Assembly: GCA_900642245.1 (NCBI GenBank) | Contig: CAAAJI010000268.1 | Coordinates: 40,804 to 51,229 of the forward strand | Source of the DNA: Fragilaria radians | Lineage: Eukaryota > Bacillariophyta > Fragilariophyceae > Fragilariales > Fragilariaceae | Direction of reading: 5' to 3' | DNA: 10,426 bases | In this document: piece by piece, positions 1 through 8,293 of the stretch | How the letters are laid out: each line of letters opens with the position of its first letter | Numbering within the stretch: position 1 is the first letter of the stretch | Program-made: the position numbers and the translations under genes | The notes under the pieces: model-generated | What the model was told of the DNA's origin: nothing | Seen by the model: only the letters and a program-made list of their open reading frames with translations | The model's database searches: none

Positions 1-643
1 ATCTGAGCATCCAGACAACATTAGACATGTTTTAATGAAAAATAAAATACTTGTAATTAATCCCTTCTTCCTATTTGCACAGTCTGTACACATGTTGAAT
101 GGAAAACTTTGGGCACAGAAAACGGCAATCCTCAAGAATAAACTGAGGCTTTGTAGGAACTTCTGAGCATGAAGTCTCAGCCATAAGATCACACCAATGC
201 TATTCTATTCACACAATGATTTACTGATTCCACCTAAATTCCCAAGCTTTCCCGAAGGTATTAGTAATTTTCACAGTAGGTTTGCTTTATCCATAACAAC
301 AACTGAGATACCATTTAGATTGACCAAAGCAAGACAAGGACTTGGAGGTACCTTAACAAGCCAAACTCTCCACAGGCACAAAGGTAACTAGGGTAAATTT
401 GTTTGATCAAATTGATTATTTGATTGATAAACTTATTTCTTTTGTCATCAGAAAAAATAAATCATTTTTGCTCAAGGGCTTGAAGGCTCTAACCCAACTA
501 GCATAATAGAGATACACAGCTCTTTAAAACAAGACATGTCTAAAACATAGAAGTTGCATAACCAAAGAAAAATTGCAAACCAAAAACAATTTTGCACAAC
601 TCACTCCAAGCGTAATAGGCAATAGCCAAAGCTACCACTACAA

Positions 644-745
644 TCACATTTTGGTGGGAGAGGCAAGAAACTCCTTAAAACTTGGCTCTACCTCTCCAAG
701 CTTAAACCAAGAATTTGCATTGCATATTCTTGTTGCTGTTCCCAG
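644..745 (-). other. Weak candidate terminal exon on the minus strand
   Basis: A textbook-looking acceptor (TTTTCTTCTCTCAG) precedes 33 in-frame codons ending in TGA. The peptide (LGTATRICNANSWFKLGEVE... ending FLASPTKM) has a mixed, protein-like composition. No upstream exon with a good donor in the compatible phase is evident in 746-1100, where stops are frequent in all frames. It may equally be chance, and no family is recognised. Confidence 0.15.
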
Positions 746-1162
746 CTGAGAGAAGAAAACTGTAACTCCCTTGTAAAAGGAATATGGGAGCAGTACCAGA
801 GTAGAGGAGTAATGAGATTTATTTAATATTGGTTGTTTCAACAAGCATGATATGCTAATATGATACTAAAAACAAAGAGATACTTCATAGCAAAACATCA
901 GCAATAGTGGACATTGCTTGAATACCACTGAATAGCTTTATAAAAAAATGAGTAGATAAGTGACAACACTTGCAAGAAAGAACTTGTAGTTCCTTTTCTT
1001 TATTTCTATGGTCCATGTAATATGACATGTCTACAATGCGATGCAAAGCACGGAATTTGCAGGAAAGTGTTACCTACTCAATTAATGAAATCATGAAAGC
1101 AAAACTACCACTCAGATTTCAGTTTCCCAAAAGATTGTTACACTTCAATTACTTCAACGTGC

Positions 1163-1196
1163 TTTATTTTAATCACTTGAATTTTCTAGTTTTATT
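1163..1196 (-). promoter_or_regulatory. Possible polyadenylation signals of the phosphorylase-like gene
   Basis: On the minus strand two exact AATAAA hexamers lie just downstream of the TGA stop, at 1196-1191 and 1168-1163, in an A/T-rich context. Such hexamers are frequent by chance in AT-rich DNA, and poly(A) signals in stramenopiles are loosely defined, so this is only suggestive of where the transcript ends. Confidence 0.35.
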
Positions 1197-1211
1197 CGAC
1201 TTTTGCTAATT

Positions 1212-4200
1212 TCAGAAAAAGGCATCAATAGATTCCACATTAGACACACGACGAATCACAGTTGCAGTATCATTCGGGATAGATGGGCCATCAATGTGAA
1301 CAGCACTGCCATCCATCATCTTGATCAAGTATCCCTTTGCCTGTACTCCGAAGAGATCACCACCTTGTGAGTTGTGATAAGTCACAGGGATCTTACCAAA
1401 CAACTTGAAATTCAAAGTCAAGTTTCCATCATCGTCACGCTTTCCTGGGTTCTCTTCATCTTCAAACAACCAAGAAGGAAGAGCAACTACAAATTTCATT
1501 TCTAATTCACCTGAATCATTCAAAAAGAATAGTTCAGGTCCCAAGAACATCAATTTCCACATAGATAAGAATTCAGCGGTACTTCCACTGAGACGAGCAA
1601 GGAATCCTCTTCCATGCATAGATGGGTCAGGGAAGGCAGAAGAGGCCATGAAAGAAGAGCATTCCATTAGAGAACGACCGTACACATCTGGATCCATAAA
1701 AGTCATCATTCCACCGCCTTTGATCTCGTCGAAAAATTCTTTATAAAGTTTACCACGTAGCAGTTGAAGATAATACTTGAATGACATGTGGGTCCAAATA
1801 GATTGATTCTCGAGCCAACCTGGAGAAAATGCCATCATTCTACCCATATCGTAGCTTTGTCCCTTTAAACTGGCAGAGAGGAAATACATCTTCAATTTCT
1901 CATCTCTTAGTCCAGAAGTCAACACACGCGAGTACATATCTTCCATTGCCTTTTGGTCATCTTGAATGGTCTTCATGTAACGGACTGGACCTTCCAAGAA
2001 AAGTGGAAATGTGCCCACCTTCATCGCCAAGGCATTGACCAAGGGAAGTCCAATGGCATTCTTTCCTCCATTTAATTTCCAATCTGTAATGTTGTAAGAA
2101 AAGTAGGAAGGAGCAATGCCAGTGGTACCATCGTCACCATCACCTTTAGATCCGATTTGCATAGCACGTTTCAATCCAAGTTCAACCTGATGAATCCACC
2201 GGTCCATCATCGCAACAACTTTGTGAGCAGAAATTTCAGTGGTATTACCAGAAAAGTAATACTGCACGTCATTGCGATACGATTCTCGACCGGCAGCGAC
2301 GATATCCCAATAGTGAAAGAGTTCATCAGGGACGTCAAGAGGAAGCACTTTAGGATCTGTGTAGCCACTCGCTTCCAACTCATCAAGTGCTTCGTTGATT
2401 GTTTTGATCAAGACATAAAGCTCGTCAGGAACAACGAGCCCTCTCTTGAACTTCACAACAACGCCTCTAACGAATTTCAGAAGGAGGTACATTTCGTAAG
2501 CTTCAGGCATGCCAGAGCCTACCATTCCCGGAAGACCGTTCATTGCATCATTCCAACCTGGACGTCCCCCTTCATACTCAATACCCATACCATAAGCATC
2601 ACGCATGGCGAACTTAATAGTACCTAGAAGAAAAAGCTTGACAATTGTAGGGGACTTGAAGGCTTGTCCTCCAACGGTACGCTGCCAGTTGGCATCTATA
2701 CCGAGAAGACCAGTTGATTGATCGAAGAACGCCTTTTGTTCGGCAACTTTCTCAAGGTCGAAAACGGTCGCATCAAGCTGTAAAACGTGCTTAGAGGTAC
2801 CATCGAAAGTGTAAGTAAGCACATACTTTTCACTTCTAGGCTTTACAGTGGCTGTAGAAAAGAAATATCTTAATTCTGTATCATACATCAACGATTCCAT
2901 GCCATCTGGGTAAATTGAAGAGTAGCTCTCAATAAGATCAAGGTAGTAATCCCAATGATCAGCCCAATAACCTTGGCCATAGACAGCCATTGGGCGATCG
3001 ATTGCATTGGCAAGGATCTCATTGATGAAATCCTCGTTAGAAACTGTGACGTTGATTTTCAGGTTATCCACGAGCTCAAAGAGTTGACCAGGACGAAATG
3101 GTCCTCCCGTAAGAACATTAGCCAACACTGGTGATGGGAAAGTCATTAAAAGGTAAGAAAATAAGTTGTGTTATTAAATTTTCGATGAACGAGAGTAATC
3201 TAGCATTTTGTTCTTACCTTTGGCACTTTCATTATCAGAAGTGAGCCTGATGGCAAGGTCCTGCGCTACTTGATGGTTGTCGAACATATAGGCCACAGCT
3301 TCCACGGTGAGAGGCTCGTAACCATCGGCTTGAATGTAAGAGAGGAAGACTTTAACATTGTAAGCACCCATACGAGGGAGAAAGGTAACGTCATCACGTC
3401 GATTTTGTGCGATATCACGATAATTTCCAGGTCCCTGAGAGAAGTATGCCGGTTCGATGGAGAATGCATTATAATCACGTTCCAGATCTCCATGAATACG
3501 TGAGAAAGCATGAAAGATTTTGACTCCCTCGTCCTCATCATAGTTCGTTTGACTCTTCACATTACCGAGAACTGTTGGCATTCCTCCACGAAGGGAATTG
3601 TCCAAGAAGAACTGCTTTACAGCACCATTGAATAAGGAATTGGCTGTATTAGTTTCGACACCCGCAGTGAGTTCGGAGAGCAAGTCTCGAGCACGCTCAA
3701 ACTTGGTTTGGACGTAGCCTGGTTCTGTGATGATATCCACGATCTTGGGGACATCTTCAATGTGTTCAGCCTTTCCGTAGAAAAGAGCAATGGTTATATT
3801 TTGACCAGGTTTAAGTGTCATGCCGTCGATTGCCGCGAAAGCAGATGAAGTCTTGGCGTCTCCGTATTGTGAATTTGCCAAGATATCCGCAACGGATGAT
3901 GCCGCTAGCCCAGCAGGTTCTTGTAAGGATGTTGATTCTCCAAAGACCTTGGTTGTGTCGTAGACTATCGGCAGGAGTTTTGCCTTAGTCTCAGTGGTCT
4001 CAAGGAAGGCAAGGCAATAATGTCCTGCCAATTCGATTTTGACGCTGGCAGAATCACCAGGTTCGGTGGACATTTTATAAAACGGCATAGTAAGAGTGTC
4101 ATCAACGTGGTAAACTCCCATCCATCCTTCCAATGTTCGACCCATTTGTTTTAGGGACCAATCCAACATTCCTCCTGAGGGCTCCATTTTTGCCAACCCA

Positions 4201-5103
4201 TCCAAAATACTGAGCTTAAGATGGTTAGTCCCAGTATTGGTGTAGGTGACCCTACGTACCAAAGCACCAAAATCTTCCTCAGGAAGAATAAAGTATTTTG
4301 CAGATACCTGAAGGTTATTAATGGCATCAAATTCTTGAACTTCGAATTCATTTGCACCAACATACATTAGACGCTTCGGCTTTCTAGCTTCTTGCGATTG
4401 AGCGCCGCTCTTGTCGCTGTTCATGAGTGCAAGATTTCGAGAGAGAGAGGGACTGAAGGGTTCTGTTTCAAAGGAAGTGGTATCTCTCGTTCCTCGAACA
4501 AAAGAACGGAATCCGATGTATGGAGTGAGTTGGTAGGCCTTATTGGCAGGATTAAACTCAAGAATTGGATATTCTTTGCTTTGAATTCCAAAGGATGCCA
4601 TTCCTTGTCCACGGTTAACGTAAAATGACCAAAGAGGCTTTCCAAAATACCCTGCTACACCAGGAAGGAAATTGGAAAACGTAGGCTTGGCATCAAAGTC
4701 TTCTAGAACGTATCGGTTGTACTTGTCAAAAAGTTGAAGCTTGCCATCCTTGGTGATACCAACATCACCAGATTGAATAACTAAGTTTTCAGTAGACGAA
4801 GTCTTGCCAACAAGTGCATAACCAGTGTATCCCAAAATGACAAGTACAAGACTCGCAATACCAGCTGTCATTAGCCATGACTTCGGTTTAGGGCTGGAAT
4901 TTGCGAGGTCATCTTTCATCAAAGGAAGAAAGAGGAAGCGATTGAGAATAAAGAATAAAATAGAGAAACAATATTTAGTGACATAATAGATGAAAATAAT
5001 TGATCAACAGCAGGCAACTCGGAAAACAAACCGTACCTTCCTCAGCGGTTGGAAGAGCACCGTACCCTTCTTTGTTTTGATAACTTCCGTTACTGCTGCT
5101 CAT
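1212..5103 (-). CDS. Membrane-anchored GH94/GH149/GH161-like glycoside phosphorylase family protein (three exons)
   Basis: Exons 5103-5037, 4912-3218 and 3127-1212 join in frame to 3678 nt (1225 residues plus TGA). The ATG at 5103 is fixed by an in-frame TAA at 5148-5146. Residues 1-34 are a hydrophilic tail, about 35-58 a single membrane helix (SWLMTAGIASLVLVILGYTG), and the rest is predicted luminal or extracellular, with nine N-glycosylation sequons and only two cysteines. Residues ~75-450 look like the N-terminal beta-sandwich. Family-like blocks follow: QGPGNYRDIAQNRRDD at 515-530, GYWADHWDYYLDL near 640-652, GGRPGWNDAMNGLPG at 774-788 (D781 is the likely general acid of the WND motif), and near the C-terminus HGRGFLARLSGSTAEF, matching the GH94 phosphate-loop region (usually LTGTA). 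Known relatives phosphorolyse beta-glucosides such as cellobiose, laminaribiose or beta-1,3-glucan. Chrysolaminarin-type beta-1,3-glucan is an attractive substrate but is inference. A glycosidase or non-catalytic role is possible. Superfamily call strong, substrate unknown. Confidence 0.85.
3128..3217 (-). other. Intron 2 of the phosphorylase-like gene (90 nt)
   Basis: The donor is GCCAAAG|GTAAGA and the acceptor CCATCACCAG|TGTTGG; the phase is 1 (G plus TG gives Val588). The length is a multiple of three, but the intron carries an in-frame TAA at 3176-3174. Retention would therefore end the protein after 14 intron-encoded residues, at 601 in total. The two flanking exons match consecutive parts of one protein family, which supports splicing over two separate genes. 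Confidence 0.87.
4913..5036 (-). other. Intron 1 of the phosphorylase-like gene (124 nt)
   Basis: The donor reads GAGGAAG|GTACGG and the acceptor GATGAAAG|ATGACC, preceded by a pyrimidine-rich run (CTTCCTCTTTCTTCCTTT). The break is phase 1: G plus AT gives Asp23. Removing it joins a 22-residue hydrophilic N-terminus to the transmembrane exon. Without this exon the anchor segment has no ATG of its own near its start. Confidence 0.8.
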
Positions 5104-5442
5104 CCGATCTTTTAAGTCAAGTGATGAAGGTAAGAAGTGAAGAAGTTACACCCAATATCCTAAAATAAGAGGTTAAATGAAGTTTCTCGTCGCTTTACTT
5201 GCGTGAAGCGAACACAACCAAAATCGTTTTGTGTGCTTGTGGATGAACTAAGATCCGAAAAACAAAAAACCTAAAGATGGAAGCCGCAACCAATGAAATT
5301 GCAGGAATCAAAATGTCTCAATACCCAAAGACAAGATTCGAGTTCTCATCCACATATCCTCCTGGAAAAAAGGAGGAAAAATCTGTTTTTGATGTAATAG
5401 CACTAAGAAAAAATTACAACCGTTACTTACTTACTTCATTCA
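5104..5442. promoter_or_regulatory. 5' leader and presumed promoter region of the phosphorylase-like gene
   Basis: This stretch lies immediately upstream of the minus-strand ATG at 5103. A pyrimidine-rich leader (minus-strand CTTCTTCACTTCTTACC) sits just 5' of the start, and an in-frame TAA at 5148-5146 rules out a longer N-terminus without another intron. I see no confident TATA box or named transcription-factor site. If a plus-strand gene begins near 5443, this would be a shared divergent promoter. Confidence 0.35.
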
Positions 5443-5544
5443 ATGACGACGACTAACGGAGCTCGTCTGGGTATTTTTCGCCAACCAACACACACTCGAT
5501 TATTCACAAAGCAATATAAGCCTACTAATCAAACCAAAAGATAA
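5443..5544 (+). other. Short plus-strand frame (33 codons), possible first exon
   Basis: An ATG at 5443 opens a 33-residue frame (MTTTNGARLGIFRQPTHTRL...) ending in TAA at 5542-5544. It follows an AC/T-rich leader (ACTTACTTACTTCATTCA) typical of a eukaryotic 5' UTR and lies divergent to the phosphorylase gene. It could be an upstream ORF, the first exon of a plus-strand gene, or chance. A second short ATG frame at 5613-5699 ends at a possible donor (CATAG|GTAGTG). Neither matches a family I know. Confidence 0.15.
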
Positions 5545-6118
5545 GAGTTATGAAGTCTATTTCCATTAAATTCTTAATGACAGTACTTTGGACCGCTAAA
5601 AATCTCAACTTCATGGACGACTTTCCACAATGCATTCACTCAATCACTCACTCAGTGTGGCAGAATTGTGTCTTGACACTCACAACGTTGCATAGGTAGT
5701 GAAGGAAAATTACTTTATAATTGAATTTTTCACGGCTAGAACCTTGGATTTCTTGTTGATATTTGTAATCCAGGATGCTATGGTCAACTTTTGCCTATTT
5801 CTTAACATGACATTCCATCTTCTTAATGCATAGGTTAAGGAATGGAGCACTTGACATCCTTATGACATTTACATTCAATAGTGCAATATAGCAAAGGGAA
5901 AATGTCAAAAGCACAAGGGTGCAAATTTACCTGGTGGCACTTATCATATAAATCTATTGAGCAGCTGACAAGAAGAGAATGAAATACTAAAGTGGATCCT
6001 AGCAAACTGTGAGGGATACCAAGGTAGTGGCAGTTCACATTTGCATAGAATAGGAGCAGTAGTGGCATAAGAAGGATGAAGTTCAAAGTGGAAAAGAGAG
6101 TGATATCGGGTTGAATAA

Positions 6119-6445
6119 ATGTCATCTTTTTGTAATAGAGGTATGAAACACACTGACAAACGAAACAGATACAGGTACCTTGGATCGACAAATGCCACTG
6201 CTGCTCAAACTGAATCCGTTCTTGAGAGAATTATTGACACTAAAATATCCACCTATAAATCAGGAACATATTATACTTCTTCCAAAGTAAGCACCTCATT
6301 TAATTCTTTGAGTTTTGTCGCTCCCATTGAATTTCCAATCGTGATTTCTTCATCAATGTCCATAACATTCCGTAACCCTTCCACAGGTACCACTATCACA
6401 TGCATCAAATTTCAAATTTGGCGCATCCGTCAAAAAATGATTTAG
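6119..6445 (+). CDS. Possible small plus-strand gene, hypothetical protein
   Basis: A true ATG at 6119 (context ATAAATGTC) opens a frame with coding-like composition rich in charged and polar residues (for example TAAQTESVLERIIDTKISTY). Two models fit. Unspliced, it encodes 108 residues ending at TAG 6443-6445. Spliced with a 100-nt intron 6287-6386 (donor AAA|GTAAGC, acceptor CTTCCACAG|GTACC), it encodes 73 residues ending VPLSHASNFKFGASVKK, with TGA at 6438-6440. The intron contains a pyrimidine-rich 3' part, and the residues it would encode (hydrophobic, Ser/Ile/Phe-rich) look less protein-like than the flanks, so I favour splicing. An alternative acceptor at 6172-6174 (ATACAG|GTACC) would make the first part an internal exon of a longer gene. 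I recognise no family, and nothing shows a function. Confidence 0.3.
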   Translation: MSSFCNRGMKHTDKRNRYRYLGSTNATAAQTESVLERIIDTKISTYKSGTYYTSSKVSTSFNSLSFVAPIEFPIVISSSMSITFRNPSTGTTITCIKFQIWRIRQKMI

Positions 6446-6766
6446 ACTGCCTTAATTACCATTGCTGCTTGTTGTTAATGACTATATTTTTCAGCTTGTA
6501 ACAATTCCTCTGCAGATATTCGCACCTAGGGCAATATCCGTTGTTTGCATAATTTTTTGGAATTTATTTTTACAATCCCGTGCCTTTTGCTCGATGACTC
6601 CCCTTTCCTTTAGCTTATCCTACAAACAGCTTTAGGCAATTTATGACTTCATTTTAATTCTCCTCACTTTACTTTATATTCTATCTTTCGAAACAAAGAT
6701 TTCAATCAATAAAGTCAATAGAAGTTTGTAGTCTGATGTCATATTGCTAAAGATGTAAATCATCAG

Positions 6767-6889
6767 ACAAGGATCCCATCTATTCAAGTTTCATCAGTTC
6801 CGTTTTCCAGATCTATGGGTCCTGATTCTTCTTTACTGTATACTGACGGAGCTGTTTCTCCAACTTCAACATCAAAGGGACAGAAACAG
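6767..6889 (+). other. Possible internal exon, Ser-rich peptide
   Basis: Following AAATCATCAG, 41 open codons (TRIPSIQVSSVPFSRSMGPD... ending TSTSKGQKQ) run to a possible donor CAG|GTTGGG. The frame is closed upstream by a TGA near 6735. The composition (Ser/Thr/Pro with scattered charges) is that of a disordered protein segment. The donor is non-consensus after GT, and the acceptor lacks a strong pyrimidine tract, so support is weak. It lies downstream of the 6119 candidate on the same strand and could belong to the same transcript. Confidence 0.18.
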
Positions 6890-7124
6890 GTTGGGACTTA
6901 TTTTTCAATATTTTCCATGCCATACCTGCGTTACCATCACCCTTGTTTTTGCATCCTTTCACTTCATTAAAAAATCTTATCGTCAATCAATATTATCTCC
7001 TCCACATACGCAATCTTGTTGAAATCTGCAGTTTTCAATTTTCTTTCCTTCTTCCTACTCAATGTCAAAAGCTTCCTCAGTCTTAGGCATACTCAGCTTT
7101 CCCAAACCTTTCTCTACAAATTAG

Positions 7125-7232
7125 TTACTCTTCAAGCTTCCCATAGAGTGGACCACACGAATCGAACTCAATCCGTCATTTATAAATATCTATGGAGTAT
7201 TAACAATTAAATCATGTAATGAATCAAACTAA
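7125..7232 (+). other. Possible terminal exon
   Basis: After CCTTTCTCTACAAATTAG, 35 codons (LLFKLPIEWTTRIELNPSFI... ending IKSCNESN) are open and end in TAA at 7230-7232. The same frame has a TAG immediately before, as expected if that AG is a splice acceptor. However, a second frame through the same bases is also open to 7210, so coding potential is not decisive. No family is recognised. Confidence 0.17.
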
Positions 7233-8293
7233 CGAATTGAAAATTCTTCAACTTAGTAGATAATTTTTGATATTTTTTAACATGAAGAGAGCATAAAGTG
7301 TTCGAAGTCCTCAAAAGTCACGAAAGGAAAAAGGAAAAATGAAAAGAATAAACAAAGTGGTGGTTAGTTAGTTAAAGTCAATTTCTCACTGATCCACATA
7401 ATATCGTAAATAACCCTAACCCCTAAAGTGCATAGTGCTATTAAGATGATTAACAGGAAATCATCGGTTTGGATAAACTGATAAGAGGATTTATGGTGCC
7501 AGTGCCCGCTATGATTGCATCCTACCAAATTTGGCAGCTGAAGAGGATTGAAAGCAAAGGAAAAATGTCCTTGATTGTCTAGTTTGATAAAGTTGTACTT
7601 GTAGGGAGAACAAGCAGCAGTGAGGCAAGGGTTCAGGGAAACATCAAGAACTTCATATTTGCCAGATTTAATGACAAGGAAAAGGGATCTTTCTATCACG
7701 GCCAAGCATGATCATGAAATTATTGTAAAGTTTAAAGAAAATATCAGGACCTTTAGCAATATGCAAAATGGGCACCAGCCTAATGTCATTATCAGATACA
7801 TGAATGAAGGAGTTGAAGCAAATGAGAGCCTGACATAGGATATAATACAGTGTGAAATTATTATTGAAGTCAATGGATCAAGCATAGAAGGACATACAGA
7901 GGGTACGTTATGCATCATTCAACGTTGGAAAAAATAAAGGATAGATGCTGATGCTTGTGAGGCTATTGAAATTCTGTGGGAGGCTTGAATACTAAATTTT
8001 TGGGAATCTGGTTGGACTACCCTATCCCATGACTGAGGTTTTAGGGGTGTAATGTTAAGAGGTTCAGGTGTAACGCATAATACCCACCACTATGAGCTTA
8101 CCCTTTACTTTAATCTACATGGGAGCATCCATGAGTAACAAGGATTGCTCTGCACCTTGAACTCCCTTCTGCTTTGAGAAAAGATTGTAATCCTTGAAAA
8201 ATGCCTAATTTTCAAGCAAATATATGCATTTACATTTATACTAAAATCCAATCAAAAGGTATGCTTTGGCATCCTGCTAAACAATTCCTTGAG
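7233..8293. other. AT-rich spacer without a supported gene
   Basis: Several frames of 60-113 codons occur here on both strands but none starts with ATG in a good context, and none resembles a protein family I know. A short telomere-like run (CCCTAACCCCTAAA, about 7414-7427) is present once and is too short to be a telomere relic with confidence. The right end is the 3' flank of the nuclease gene; no AATAAA is found within the first 60 nt after its stop. Confidence 0.45.

Larger units (their letters stand above)
1..1211. other. AT-rich region without a convincing gene
   Basis: No reading frame here has both a good length and protein-like composition with an ATG start. The longest plus-strand frame (197-391, 64 codons) has no matching splice partner that I can find. 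The right end (about 1150-1211) is the 3' flank of the phosphorylase gene. The one point of interest is a minus-strand exon-like stretch at 745-644, listed separately. Confidence 0.5.

Noticed and set aside
2157..2627. Plus-strand 156-codon frame
   Set aside because: It lies fully antisense to the phosphorylase coding exon and has no recognisable motifs; the same applies to the shorter antisense frames within 1405-2038, 3270-3503, 4392-4628 and 8689-9549.
1212..4922. Two independent minus-strand genes (about 582 and 644 codons)
   Set aside because: A GT-AG intron at 3217-3128 joins them in phase within one continuous protein family, and the upstream frame also needs exon 1 to obtain an ATG; the first codon of the open frame near 4922 is TTG.
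5630..5662. Short CACTCA/TCACTCAC microsatellite-like run
   Set aside because: It has only a few imperfect copies with no flanking structure.
5835..6198. Two overlapping minus-strand frames of 118 and 84 codons
   Set aside because: Both are Leu/Phe/Cys/Tyr-rich as expected from translated AT-rich non-coding DNA, and they overlap each other and the better plus-strand candidate.
7410..7430. Telomere-like CCCTAACCCCTAAA
   Set aside because: Only about two imperfect units are present, easily reached by chance, and nothing else here suggests a chromosome end or an interstitial telomere array.
7364..7705. Minus-strand 113-codon frame with a hydrophobic stretch
   Set aside because: It has no ATG near its 5' end (the first codon used is TTG), no supporting splice partner, and no family resemblance.
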